NCBI RefSeq assembly: GCF_014645375.1
Contig: NZ_BMLT01000005.1
Span: forward strand, 124,001 to 188,000
Length of the DNA stretch: 64,000 bases
Reading direction: 5' to 3'
Origin: Marinobacterium nitratireducens
GTDB lineage: Bacteria > Pseudomonadota > Gammaproteobacteria > Pseudomonadales > Balneatricaceae
The first letter of the stretch is position 1; each line of letters starts with the position of its first letter. Positions 1 through 9,014 of the stretch are shown one piece after another. The position numbers and the translations under genes were made by a program. The notes beneath the pieces are model-generated. The model searched no databases, was not told where the DNA came from, and saw nothing but the letters and a program-made list of their open reading frames with translations.

Positions 1-921
1 TGTCTCACCTGCACCGTACCCCTGTGTGAAAATCGGACCGAATGTCTCGATGGCTTCGCGCAGGCGTGGTGGTGCCATTGGAGCCGCACCATAAGTTATG
101 CGGTTAAGGCTGGACAGATCGTACTTACCTCCCTGATGCGCATCCAGCAGACGGTAGATCATCGTTGGGACGGCAAAAAAGCGGGTAATTTTTTCACGTT
201 CAATTGTGGCAAGCAGAGATTCGATATCGAACTGGTCGATCAGGTAGTGGCATCCGCCATTCAGCAACACCGGCATGATCTGCATACCACTGGCATGAGT
301 GACCGGTCCGACATGGGCCATTTTTTCGGTGACCTTACTCCTTGACTCAGGAATCATGAACGATTTTCGTATCAGCGCCATACGATTTCCGTAGGTCTGC
401 ACGGCCGCTTTCAGGCGCCCTGAAGATCCCGAAGTATAATGCAGCACAGCGGGAGCCTCGGGGTCGAGGTCAAAATCAGGAGACGCTGACGCGCCCTTGA
501 AGAGCAGTCCTTCATAGTGGTCTTCGCCCGATTTGCCGATCACCACGATGTGCTCAATCGAAGGCAGGTCACGCTGCCGATCAAGGACTTGCTCGGCGTG
601 TTCCGGGCCGACAATCAGCACCCGTGGATCGGCATCCTCGATGACGTGAATTGCTTCATCCAGAGACAGTCGAGCATTCAAAGGCGCCTTTACCAAACCG
701 GCCTTGTAAAGCGCCACTTCTATCTCCACCAGCTCTGTGCGGTTTAGCGAATACATCGCCACACGATCACCCGGCTCGAGGCCGAGGCCCAGAAGGGCAT
801 TTGCCAGGCGGCTGGAGCGCTGGTCCAATTCCGCGTAGGTGATAGAGCCCCTTTTATCGGCAACGGCAGGTGCACCTGACCAATAACGGGCGCTGCGACT
901 GATAAATCGACCGAGATTCAT
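1..921 (-). CDS. Acyl-CoA ligase (AMP-binding family), 5' part only
   Basis: Open reading frame running off the left edge; 307 codons are present from ATG at 921. It begins MNLGRFISRSARYWSG and contains the adenylation P-loop YTSGSSGRLKAAV (the usual form is YTSGTTGxPKG) and, near the edge, the ATP/acyl motif GYGAGET. These mark the ANL superfamily, which activates carboxylic acids to acyl-CoA through an acyl-AMP. The C-terminal lid domain lies outside the window. It is on the same strand as, and downstream of, the tctCBA operon, so it may activate the acid that transporter imports. That link and the substrate are inference. The P-loop is slightly atypical (SSGRLK), but the lysine is kept. 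Confidence 0.9.
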   Translation of the reverse strand, partial: MNLGRFISRSARYWSGAPAVADKRGSITYAELDQRSSRLANALLGLGLEPGDRVAMYSLNRTELVEIEVALYKAGLVKAPLNARLSLDEAIHVIEDADPRVLIVGPEHAEQVLDRQRDLPSIEHIVVIGKSGEDHYEGLLFKGASASPDFDLDPEAPAVLHYTSGSSGRLKAAVQTYGNRMALIRKSFMIPESRSKVTEKMAHVGPVTHASGMQIMPVLLNGGCHYLIDQFDIESLLATIEREKITRFFAVPTMIYRLLDAHQGGKYDLSSLNRITYGAAPMAPPRLREAIETFGPIFTQGYGAGET

Positions 922-984
922 TTTTATCTCCTTTTATTCGGCATATTACAGAGTCGTATTCAAATAATGCCGACATAAACAGAC

Positions 985-1007
985 CAATAAAAATATTATT
1001 TTTATTG
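985..1007. promoter_or_regulatory. Perfect inverted repeat upstream of the acyl-CoA ligase
   Basis: Two 10-bp arms, CAATAAAAAT and ATTTTTATTG, separated by ATT. The repeat sits 64 bp upstream of the ligase ATG in an AT-rich intergenic stretch. It is a candidate operator; the cognate regulator is unknown. The rest of 922-1234 shows no gene. Confidence 0.45.
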
Positions 1008-1154
1008 CTCAGGTATTATCAAAAAAAATACCTACCGTGAAACCTAAAACGGAAAAACACGATAAAAATCCGAAGAAATCTTCTTCAGAATCGAGTGAGT
1101 AATTTGATGGTGTAATTTCTGTCGACAAGATGATCAAGCTATCAAGAAGACCGG

Positions 1155-1184
1155 ATATTGCGCCCACTCAACGGGGCGCAATAT
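1155..1184 (-). terminator. Hairpin after tctA
   Basis: Perfect 11-bp stem (ATATTGCGCCC / GGGCGCAATAT) with an 8-nt loop, about 50 bp past the tctA stop codon. No T-run follows on the minus strand, so it may be a weak terminator or an mRNA 3' stabiliser separating tctCBA from the ligase. Confidence 0.5.
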
Positions 1185-1234
1185 ACAAAGAACCTCACAG
1201 ACAAATCGACCTGTTGTATTCTTCCGATTAACGA

Positions 1235-2737
1235 TTACATGGACAGCTGCGGAGCTCCCAACTTCCGACGTTTCCCCAACCTCCAGGCGATATACAGCGC
1301 CATCAGGATAAATCCGCAGGCGATCGGACGCGTGAGCAAAAACCCAATATTGCCATCAGACAGAAGAATAGTCTGACGAATATTCAGCTCAAACATCGGA
1401 CCCAGCACGAAACCGATAATGAAGGTAACAAAAGAGAAGTTTAGGATTCGCATCAAGAACCCCATTAGCGCAAACCCCACCAGCAACCAGGCACCAAAAA
1501 GATTTGACGCAACAATGATTCCCGTGACGCACAATAACACCACGCAAGGAAGCACCAACACCAAGGGCAGTTGAATCAACTTTGAGAAAAGCCTCATGCT
1601 GAACAGGCCGATGAAAAGGTTACAGAAGGTCCCGATCATCATGGCCCCGAAAAGCGCGTAAACCAGCCTGGATTGTTCAGCGAATAACTGTGGACCTGGT
1701 GAAATACCGTGAATTATGAAGGCGCCAAGAATGAGAGCGGCCGCTACATTTCCTGGAATCCCCAAGGACAATAATGGAATAAAGTTTGCTCCGACAACCG
1801 CTGAGTTGGCAGCTTCTGTAGCAGCCACGCCACGAATATCACCTTTGCCGAATGACTCCGGGTCCTGAGCCGCTCGTTTGGCTGAACTGTACCCCAGGAA
1901 TGCCGCTGCGGTGGACCCGAGCCCTGGGATGGCTCCGATAATGGTACCGATAGCCGATGATCTGAATATTGTCGGTGCCACAGAGCGATAATCCCGCCAG
2001 CGAAAGCGATTGGCTTCCCGGCTTCCGAGTTCGGCAGCCTGGGCAGAACCGTTCGCTTCATCCCCGTGGAAAACCATCTGCCGGAATATCTCACCCAGCG
2101 CCAGAACCCCAATGCCGACGGCACTGATGGAAAGACCATCCATCAGTTCGGGAATGCCAAATGTAAAGCGACCACCTGCGGTTTCAGGGTCGGTACCCAC
2201 CAGGCTGAACAGCACGCCCAGAAAGGCCGCAATCAGCCCCTTTACAATGGAGTTCCCGACAAGCCCCCCAACCACGACCAGCGCCACCAAAACCACTGCC
2301 GCCATCTCGGCAGGCCCCATCTGGAGCGCTAGAATCGACAGCGGTGCCGCGACCAGGAAAAGCACCATGTCGCTGATGGCATCACCCGTCACCGAGGAAA
2401 AATGAGCGGTTCTCAACGCTTTAAGCGCCTGGCCCTTTTTTGCCATCGGGTAACCATCGAATGCGGTTGCCGTCGCCTCCGGTGACCCCGGTGTATTCAT
2501 GAGGATGGATGAGACAGCCCCACCGAGTGTCCCTCCCTTGTTGATACCCACCAGGAACCCGATCGCAGTAACGGGGTTCAAATAGAAGGTAAACGGAACA
2601 GCAATGGTGACAGCGGTCAGCGCTCCAACCCCGGGGGCTGCCGCAAACACCTGTCCTATCAGCACTCCCGCCGCAATATAGAGGAAATTTGTTAACGTCA
2701 GCGCGTCAGATAAACCTAATAGAATGTCGTTTAACAT
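1235..2737 (-). CDS. tctA: Tripartite tricarboxylate transporter large permease TctA (copy 1)
   Basis: 500-residue, strongly hydrophobic inner-membrane protein starting MLNDILLGLSDALTLTNF, the usual length of TctA. Glycine-rich family signatures are visible: GVLIGQVFAAAPGVGALTA near the N-terminus, GINKGGTLGGAVSSILMNTPGSPEA, and AIPGLGSTAAAFLGYSSAKR in the middle. It is the main permease of a TctABC-type secondary transporter that takes up carboxylates delivered by a periplasmic binding protein. It follows tctB by 6 bp and is the last gene of tctC-tctB-tctA. Substrate is not deducible; the neighbouring acyl-CoA ligase and beta-oxidation genes suggest an organic acid. Confidence 0.93.
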   Translation of the reverse strand: MLNDILLGLSDALTLTNFLYIAAGVLIGQVFAAAPGVGALTAVTIAVPFTFYLNPVTAIGFLVGINKGGTLGGAVSSILMNTPGSPEATATAFDGYPMAKKGQALKALRTAHFSSVTGDAISDMVLFLVAAPLSILALQMGPAEMAAVVLVALVVVGGLVGNSIVKGLIAAFLGVLFSLVGTDPETAGGRFTFGIPELMDGLSISAVGIGVLALGEIFRQMVFHGDEANGSAQAAELGSREANRFRWRDYRSVAPTIFRSSAIGTIIGAIPGLGSTAAAFLGYSSAKRAAQDPESFGKGDIRGVAATEAANSAVVGANFIPLLSLGIPGNVAAALILGAFIIHGISPGPQLFAEQSRLVYALFGAMMIGTFCNLFIGLFSMRLFSKLIQLPLVLVLPCVVLLCVTGIIVASNLFGAWLLVGFALMGFLMRILNFSFVTFIIGFVLGPMFELNIRQTILLSDGNIGFLLTRPIACGFILMALYIAWRLGKRRKLGAPQLSM

Positions 2738-2743
2738 AGCGAT

Positions 2744-3196
2744 TTAACCCGGCAAAGGAGTCTCGAGAAGTTTTTCAAAAAGCAGCCATAGAAACAGAGG
2801 CCAGCCAACAGCCGTGGGAATGATCCAGGATAGACGTTTTTCTCCTAATGCAATCATGAATGCTGCAACCAGAAACATCCCACCGGGGAGATAACCCCAG
2901 ATATTCATTACCAGAAGACCCAACGCCAACAGGCCCGCCAAGAGTACAAGGCGACCTGAAACTTTGATTGTCAGTAGCGAACGGACCTCCCCCTCTTCTT
3001 TCCCAAACACCCTGAAAAACACCAGGAAAGCGCCCAGAGCTGTAATTGCTACGGAACAGATGTAAGGAAAGAATCTAGGCGACAAGCCGAAACCAAATCC
3101 ACTATCCACATGAAACGGGATTACATATAAGGTAACGAAAAGACCTGCAATTACAATAACCACACCAGCCCAGAAGTCGACTTTATCTTCTGTCAT
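2744..3196 (-). CDS. tctB: Tripartite tricarboxylate transporter small subunit TctB (copy 1)
   Basis: 150 residues with about four hydrophobic segments (for example GVVIVIAGLFVTLYVI and LVLLAGLLALGLLVMNIWGYL). This is the size and topology expected for the small membrane subunit TctB. It lies between tctC and tctA with short gaps of 36 and 6 bp, as in a standard tctCBA operon. Sequence conservation in this family is low, so the call rests largely on size, topology and position. Confidence 0.88.
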   Translation of the reverse strand: MTEDKVDFWAGVVIVIAGLFVTLYVIPFHVDSGFGFGLSPRFFPYICSVAITALGAFLVFFRVFGKEEGEVRSLLTIKVSGRLVLLAGLLALGLLVMNIWGYLPGGMFLVAAFMIALGEKRLSWIIPTAVGWPLFLWLLFEKLLETPLPG

Positions 3197-3232
3197 GGTT
3201 TTTCAACTCCAACAAGACAAGGAATGACGATA

Positions 3233-4192
3233 TCACTTACGGTATGCTTCTCGATAATAATCCGAGTTATTGAGGACGAAGCTTTTCAGTGCTTCAGGTT
3301 CAAGCACCACGTTGGGAAACGCCATACGATCTTCTGCAAGCTCGGCTACGGCCGGGGAAGCACTGGCCTTTCGCAGAGCATCAGTCAACTTATTTAAAAT
3401 AGCTTCAGGTATGCCCTTTGGGGCTGAAAACATGAAATAAGTTGTATAAGACTTGTCATAACCCAGCTCGCGCACGGTCGGCTTTTCCGGCGAGGTGCTC
3501 AACCGCTCATCATTCAGCGCAGCGAGAACCTGCAACTTCCCATCTGATAAATAGGCCTGGTGAACACCTGCACTCCATGCAATATCGACATGCCCTCCAA
3601 TCAGGCTATTCATTATTTCCAACCCACCCCGCATTGGAACGATGCGGATTTTGACACCTTCTTTTTCAGCCACCAGATTTATAAATCTGCGAGTAATAGG
3701 CGAGATAGAAGCGAAAGTCAAACCACTACTTCTACCGTATTCAATCATTTCATCCCAAGAGTTAAATGGTGCATCGCCACTGGCCACTATGGCATTTTGC
3801 AGTTGTGTGACGGTCGTGAGGTAATCGAAGTCATCAGCCTTGTATTCAAGCTCTGCAAACCAAGGCATGCTATCGAAGGAGGAGTTGGAAGCCAGGCCGA
3901 ACGTATATCCGTCAGGCTCTGAGTTTTTCAGCTTTGTGGCCATTACAACTCCCCCCCCGCCTGCTACATTCTTTACAACCACCGGTTGCCCTATTTCCTT
4001 TTCCAGCTCACGCGCCACCAACCGGGAGAGCGTGTCGGCTCCCCCGCCGGCACCAAAGCCTACCAGCAGGGTAAGGGGTTTGGCCGGCCACGCCTCTGCG
4101 AAGGACAAACCGGAAAAGGAAAGAAGAAGTGAAACGGAGAAAGCTCCGGCGAGGATGCGTGCGGAGATTCCGCTCAGGGTGAGGAATAGCAT
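3233..4192 (-). CDS. tctC: Tct transporter periplasmic substrate-binding protein TctC (copy 1)
   Basis: 319 residues with an N-terminal signal peptide (hydrophobic AGAFSVSLLLSFSGLSFAEA), then the Bug/TctC family opening AWPAKPLTLLVGFGAGGGADTLSRLVA and the segment VKNVAGGGGVVMATKLKNSEPDGYTFG. The family binds small carboxylates in the periplasm and passes them to TctAB. It is the first gene of the operon. A perfect palindrome about 90 bp upstream (4284-4302) with LysR-type T-N11-A spacing may be its operator, and a LysR gene lies about 0.9 kb upstream. Expression under that regulator is inference. Confidence 0.92.
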   Translation of the reverse strand: MLFLTLSGISARILAGAFSVSLLLSFSGLSFAEAWPAKPLTLLVGFGAGGGADTLSRLVARELEKEIGQPVVVKNVAGGGGVVMATKLKNSEPDGYTFGLASNSSFDSMPWFAELEYKADDFDYLTTVTQLQNAIVASGDAPFNSWDEMIEYGRSSGLTFASISPITRRFINLVAEKEGVKIRIVPMRGGLEIMNSLIGGHVDIAWSAGVHQAYLSDGKLQVLAALNDERLSTSPEKPTVRELGYDKSYTTYFMFSAPKGIPEAILNKLTDALRKASASPAVAELAEDRMAFPNVVLEPEALKSFVLNNSDYYREAYRK

Positions 4193-4283
4193 AACGAGGC
4201 ACCTTGTTGTCGTATTATTGTTAGTTTCAGAACCACCTTATCTGGCTCCGAATACAAAATAAAAAACTATTTCATGATCACTC

Positions 4284-4302
4284 GTATCATTTATTATGAT
4301 AC
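4284..4302. promoter_or_regulatory. Candidate LysR-type operator upstream of tctC
   Basis: Perfect inverted repeat GTATCAT / ATGATAC with a 5-nt spacer (TTATT). It includes T-N11-A within ATC-N9-GAT, the half-site geometry of LysR-type regulators. It is 92-110 bp upstream of the tctC start. Confidence 0.5.
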
Positions 4303-4426
4303 CTATAATCAACACACTCATCAGACCATGGGGCCTGGCCCGCATATTTAATCAAGACGAACTTTTCCCACAATAAGTCATTTATATTCAATCACTTATG
4401 TTAGACTTCCGCCAACATAAGCAGCG

Positions 4427-4804
4427 CTACAGATTGTCCTGCTCGGGTGCTCGCACCCCGTTCAAGGGAAACCCACGGTCAATAAAAGCCGCAATATTCG
4501 CCTTCAGGCTTAGCGCGGTGTCCCGCGCCGCCAAGGGGATATTGCTCACCTTGATGCCGCGGGCCCTCGCTGCCTCGAGATCGACATGAGCGGTTTCGCT
4601 ACCGGCGATGGCTATGAGCTCGAGTGACGATGGCAGCCTGCTGATTAGGTTCTCATCGACCAGGTCTTCTGCGGTACAGGCATAAACACGTGTACCATTG
4701 GTGACTTCCCGGCACGCAACAGTCAGGTGTCCCAACATCGCCAGAGGGCCGGCAAACTCAGGTGGCAAAGTAGGGCTTAATGCAATATGGGTTTGCTGAT
4801 GCAT
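4427..4804 (-). CDS. Small protein: D-2-hydroxyacid dehydrogenase catalytic-domain segment without NAD domain (copy A)
   Basis: 125 residues. Residues ~60-90 (SLELIAIAGSETAHVDLEAA, RARGIKVSNIP) match the N-terminal catalytic segment of D-2-hydroxyacid dehydrogenases (pattern LK.I...G...D.ID..AA..RGI.V.N.P). The following LKANIAAFIDRGFPLN resembles the C-terminal helix that closes the same domain in full-length enzymes. The whole Rossmann NAD-binding domain (~190 residues), with its catalytic Arg and Glu, is missing. It therefore cannot act as a normal dehydrogenase. A paralogue of the same build, aligning without gaps, lies at 53839-54201. Adjacent genes are a LysR regulator and tctCBA. Function unknown. 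Confidence 0.7.
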   Translation of the reverse strand: MHQQTHIALSPTLPPEFAGPLAMLGHLTVACREVTNGTRVYACTAEDLVDENLISRLPSSLELIAIAGSETAHVDLEAARARGIKVSNIPLAARDTALSLKANIAAFIDRGFPLNGVRAPEQDNL

Positions 4805-5061
4805 TATTTTGTCTCCGATATTCCGCTATGGCTTTTAGGCAGTTGATCGGCCACACCAGCACAAAAGACGCGCGGGTGGATTAACAGAAGAAGAGAAGCA
4901 GAAAGATTGCCGGGATTCGAGCGGATCACTCATTGCGGTAAATGGGTTGCACGATCCGAGGGCCATTTAGGCTATTATCTTTGCTTTGAAAGCCACCTTA
5001 CCTGTACAACAAAACAAAATAAAATTTTAATTCGCAGTACCTGCAATCATATTTCTTGATA

Positions 5062-6003
5062 TCACCGATCTGTCACGATCAGTTCTCCTTCCCAGTCGCC
5101 CAGGCGAATGGCATTCTGCATGATTTCCATAAGGACATCACGTACACAGGCGGCGGGGCGAGATAGCGAGCGGCTGCGGGGCCAGGCCAGGGAAATCGTG
5201 CGAGTCACTTCCGGACTGACGATCCTGCGGACGAAATAGTCACGGGACATGCTCTGCCGCCCGCCGGCCCTGACCAAATTGGAAATGGTACATGCCATGC
5301 CATAATCAACCAGGCCGCTCAGCGTGCGCGGCGAATTCTGACTCATGCGCAGGTTGAGTGAAGCGCCAATGGCGAGCACCTGCTCGTCCAGGACACGTCG
5401 CATGCTCAACTGCCTGTCTCCCAGAACCAAAGGTGCCTTGACTGCGTCAGAGAGGGTCACCGGTTCCTTCGAGTCTTCCGGACGCCCCCGGAGACCGATA
5501 AGGCAGAAGTGCTCCTGAAGCACGGGAATGGCGTCAGCATTTTCAAGCTCGGCCGCGTTGGGAACCACGCCAATCTCCGCTTTCCCGGTATCTATGACAC
5601 TACCGGTTTCCGAGCTCACGCCCTCGACAACCTGAATGCTAATGCGGGGAAACGACTCCTCGACCGCACAAATCAATCGTGGTGCTAGGTAATGCGCCAT
5701 GGTGAACGGCAACGCCACAACCACCTCGCCGACCGGCTCATCGCACAGCGATGCTTTGATGTCGTTTCTGGCAATCTCCGCATTTTTGAGAATCAGCAAC
5801 GCGTGGCTTAGCAGACGCTTCCCCGTCGGCGTAATTTCCACCCCCCTGCGCGTGCGCTTGAACAGCTCCGCCTCAAATTCACGCTCAAGAGCAATAATGT
5901 GTTGGCTCAGTGCCGGCTGAACGATGTTAAGCTTTGCCGCAGCAGCGGAAAAACTACCCTCTTCCCAAACGGCCACCAGTGACCGAAGATGCTTGAAGTT
6001 CAT
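5062..6003 (-). CDS. LysR-family transcriptional regulator
   Basis: 313 residues from ATG at 6003; a GTG 9 nt earlier is possible. The winged-helix N-terminus reads NFKHLRSLVAVWEEGSFSAAAAKLNIVQPALSQHI and the effector domain follows, as usual for LysR proteins. The recognition helix is in residues ~18-40 (AAAKLNIVQPALSQHI). It lies upstream of the orphan hydroxyacid-dehydrogenase-like gene and tctCBA on the same strand and could govern them; a LysR-like palindrome precedes tctC. The ligand is not deducible. Confidence 0.92.
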   Translation of the reverse strand: MNFKHLRSLVAVWEEGSFSAAAAKLNIVQPALSQHIIALEREFEAELFKRTRRGVEITPTGKRLLSHALLILKNAEIARNDIKASLCDEPVGEVVVALPFTMAHYLAPRLICAVEESFPRISIQVVEGVSSETGSVIDTGKAEIGVVPNAAELENADAIPVLQEHFCLIGLRGRPEDSKEPVTLSDAVKAPLVLGDRQLSMRRVLDEQVLAIGASLNLRMSQNSPRTLSGLVDYGMACTISNLVRAGGRQSMSRDYFVRRIVSPEVTRTISLAWPRSRSLSRPAACVRDVLMEIMQNAIRLGDWEGELIVTDR

Positions 6004-6192
6004 TACGCTCACTCATCTTGAAACAGCTCTGCTACGTCACTGCCCAATGATACGGGTCGGTTCCGGCAAAACCGCAGCTTATAGCGATATTGAATCGTCC
6101 CGCTAACCATCCAGCTTATGAAAACCGGGGCTCCCCTAAAATGACGAGCCGGCAATCCATCGGAGTCTGGAGCGGGCACTGCGCACTGTTCG

Positions 6193-6984
6193 CTACAGTG
6201 CGACGGCCTGGATTTCCCGCGCCAGGTGAATTAGCTGGTGGCACAGCTGATCTTCGATCATTTGCTGCGATACCAGGTAGGAGGGCCCCCCGCAGCCCAG
6301 CGCCATCAGCGTACCGTCCTGCAGCTGCAGCGGTACGGCGACCGCATTGACGCTGCGATCCCAGTCGCCGATCGAAACACAGTAGCCCTTTTCCGTGTAA
6401 TCCTTCAGAGCCTGATCGATACCCTTTCGGATAACCGGCCATTCGTCACCGGCCCTCTCCTCGAGGAATTGCAACAGAAAGTCACGGTCATTCTCCGGCA
6501 AGGCAGCCAGATAGGCACGTCCAGAAGCAGAGGTCGCTAATGGCACACGGCTGCCGACATCCAGGCGTAGCGTCGTTGTCTCTTCGTCTCGTACGGTTTC
6601 GACACTGATCATGCTGAGCCGGTCACGGCAGTTTAGGGTAATCGCAGTCTTGGTACGTTTGGCCATTAATTCCATCAACGGCTTGGCGACCTGGCGTACC
6701 CGGAGATTGGAAAGGAAGGAATATCCCAGCGCTAGGACGCCGACATCCAGCTGGTATTTTTCCAGTTGCGGTGAATAGCTCAGGTAGCCCAGCTTGGTGA
6801 GCGTATACGTCAGACGGGATACCGTGGGCTTTGGCAGCCCGGTTCGACTGGCAATCTCCTGGTTTCCAAGCAGGCCCGATCCGGGCCCGAAAGCACGTAA
6901 AACGTCGAGGCCTCTGGCCAGGGCCTCGATGAATTTGCGATCGTCGCTGTCTTTCTCTCGCGGGAAGTCTAGGATCGGCTGCAT
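6193..6984 (-). CDS. IclR-family transcriptional regulator (paralogue 1)
   Basis: 263 residues from ATG at 6984 (MQPILDFPREKD). This start was chosen because it gives exactly the length of the paralogue at 15783-16574, to which it aligns without gaps. The N-terminal winged helix contains LLGNQEIASRTGLPKPTVSRL (helix-turn-helix, residues ~39-59), followed by the IclR effector domain (DRLSMISVETVRDEET, GRAYLAALPENDRDFL, GYCVSIGDWDRSVNAVAVPL). Such proteins repress or activate aromatic and organic-acid catabolic genes. Having two close copies around one catabolic region suggests duplication of a regulatory unit. Confidence 0.93.
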   Translation of the reverse strand: MQPILDFPREKDSDDRKFIEALARGLDVLRAFGPGSGLLGNQEIASRTGLPKPTVSRLTYTLTKLGYLSYSPQLEKYQLDVGVLALGYSFLSNLRVRQVAKPLMELMAKRTKTAITLNCRDRLSMISVETVRDEETTTLRLDVGSRVPLATSASGRAYLAALPENDRDFLLQFLEERAGDEWPVIRKGIDQALKDYTEKGYCVSIGDWDRSVNAVAVPLQLQDGTLMALGCGGPSYLVSQQMIEDQLCHQLIHLAREIQAVAL

Positions 6985-7149
6985 GAGAACCTTTTCTGCG
7001 GTTAGCTTTTCCGAAAACGGTAGTATACAACCTTTATTAAACGTAATATCCGCCAACTTGTTCCGCATTTCGAAAGTTGTGCATCGCAACGCCCGCCAGA
7101 AACGGTCAGAACGAGATTGGCTGTGCCTGGCTGCTGCGAGCGATACACG

Positions 7150-7731
7150 TTAGGGAAAGCGCATTTTGTTCTCCGCCGGCAGTCGCACGGCAAGCGACTG
7201 ACCGATAGCCAGCGCGGTGGTATGAGCGTCCTCTTCGACCACAAGGTGCAAGATTCCGAACTCCTGCGCGTCGTCCGCGCAGATCGAACGCCCCACCAAC
7301 CCGGCGTCAATTGGCCTGCACAAGCACTTCGCCATACGCGTCACCGCAGCTCTGGCCCAAGGAAGGACGATCTGGGTATTGCGATTGGCGATTCGATACT
7401 GACACGCCAGCGCGATGTCCAGGCCAATACCGGAGGCTTTGCCTTGAACCGCGCATATCAGGGGCTTGTCGCAGCGTTCGAAAGCAGTGACGACCGACTG
7501 CAGTGATGAGAACTGCGTCAGCGTATCCAACTCTGGCCCGTTCGACTCTGAAATGAAGGTATCTCCTTCACAAAGCAGCACGACGGCGCCTATTTCGCTG
7601 GTCTGGCCGGCCAGTTCTATCGCTTCAAGCAGTCCCGCCCGGACAGGCTGGGACAGCATGTTGCCCTGAGGATTGTCAACACGGATAACGCCAATGTTTC
7701 CGCTAAGTTCCAGACTGACAAGTGCTCTCAT
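7150..7731 (-). CDS. Degenerate enoyl-CoA hydratase-like protein
   Basis: 193 residues from the ATG at 7731 (MRALVSLELSGNIGVIRV). It aligns with the N-terminal hydratase domain of the FadB-like protein at 12304 (NPQGNMLSQPVRAGL versus [15 protein letters not shown]) and ends after about 190 residues, short of the ~260 of a free-standing hydratase. Catalytic features are lost: the first oxyanion/Glu region [10 protein letters not shown] has become GDTFISESNG, and the second motif [15 protein letters not shown] has become VLPWARAAVTRMAKC. It is probably a decaying duplicate or a non-catalytic relative. It sits just upstream of IclR paralogue 1 on the same strand. A second ATG at 7749 is possible. 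Confidence 0.7.
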   Translation of the reverse strand: MRALVSLELSGNIGVIRVDNPQGNMLSQPVRAGLLEAIELAGQTSEIGAVVLLCEGDTFISESNGPELDTLTQFSSLQSVVTAFERCDKPLICAVQGKASGIGLDIALACQYRIANRNTQIVLPWARAAVTRMAKCLCRPIDAGLVGRSICADDAQEFGILHLVVEEDAHTTALAIGQSLAVRLPAENKMRFP

Positions 7732-7927
7732 TATCCTGCGTTTCCTCATCCCCCATGTCGTGACCGGGAATCGATGGCAATGCAGTCAGTCACGAGGACG
7801 GGACTTCAGCGACATGACAGGCATCTGCATAAGAAAAATCGACATTTCTTTAAAAAGCCGTTTTCCCGCTGAAAGCCGGAAAACGGCAAGGACAATAAAG
7901 GGTGGATAAGTAGAATCAACTATAGCC

Positions 7928-9014
7928 TTAGAAGCCAATTCTCACGCCAGCATATGCGATGTTTATATCATCGTAATCGCGCCCGTCTCTATCAAGAGAT
8001 TGCACTGTGTAGGCACCATAAAGTTGCAGCCACTTGGCAGCGCCATAAAGGTAACCGACGCCTGCGTAGGTTGCATCATCACCTTCCTTACCTTGATCAG
8101 AACCCTGTCCGTAAATCGCAGCAACTGCGTGCCTGCCTTTCTTGTAGCCAATTTTTACCGATCGATAATCTGCATCAGGATTTGATTCGTCATCATCGAC
8201 CTTTCGCGTTGCCGTTAAAGATACGTTAAATCCATTGCTTGACAACCAGGATACAGAGCCACCATAAGTCTCTTCCTTGTCTGCAACACCATCTTTCATT
8301 TCGGCGGAATAACCTAGCCCAGCGCTTAACCGGCTACCACCTTCGAACTTGTGCTTGATCTTGGACCCAATCTCGTATACGTCATTGTCGTCTTTAATAC
8401 CTGTACTGGCCGAAATGACTGCTCCGCCAATTTCTGGTGTGTCATATCTGATCAGATCGTACCGGCTTTCAAAATCCTGGTGGTTCAAAACTAAAGCGAC
8501 TGGTGGCCCATACATTCCATCATCTTGAAACTGCAATCGAGCACCGATACCTACTGGACTCTGCAACAGAGCGAGCGTAGTGCCCGAGAGATCAGACTCT
8601 GCATTTCCATTGTTCGCGCCATCCGTCCGACCTAAAGTTAATTTACCGAAATCACCACCAATATGTAGATTGATTTGGCGTGCTTTAAATTCTGCATCAA
8701 TGGTGCGAGCTTCCATTGTGACCATGTTTGATGGGTTTTGTGCATAGCCTGCTTCCAGGCGAGCACCTATTTCAAACCCTTCTGGGGTATCAACTTTACC
8801 GATTACCCCAAGACGAGATGCACTGTTGGAGTTGTCCGAAATAAACTGTTCGCTCTTTTCCCCATCATCGGCAAACATCAGAATCTGATTTATTTGACCG
8901 TAAAGCCGATATTCAAATGACTCTGGCACATCAATGGCGTAGGCATTCGAACAGAAACTAAATCCTACTACAGGCAATGTCAACAGTAAGTTTTTTTTAT
9001 TTTCTTTTAACATT
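7928..9014 (-). CDS. Outer-membrane porin (Gram-negative general porin type)
   Basis: 362 residues from ATG at 9014, preceded by GGATAG. The signal peptide (LLLTLPVVGFSFCSNAYA) is followed by FEYRLYGQINQILMFADDG, SASRLGVIGKVDTPEGFEIGARLE, LHIGGDFGKLTLGRTDG and a final aromatic residue (AGVRIGF). Alternating amphipathic strands and a C-terminal Phe are the marks of a 16-stranded trimeric porin. It probably admits small anionic substrates for the catabolic genes around it; this is inferred from position only. Codon use is more AT-rich than the acyl-CoA dehydrogenase genes next door. A start 11 nt upstream is less likely. Confidence 0.9.
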
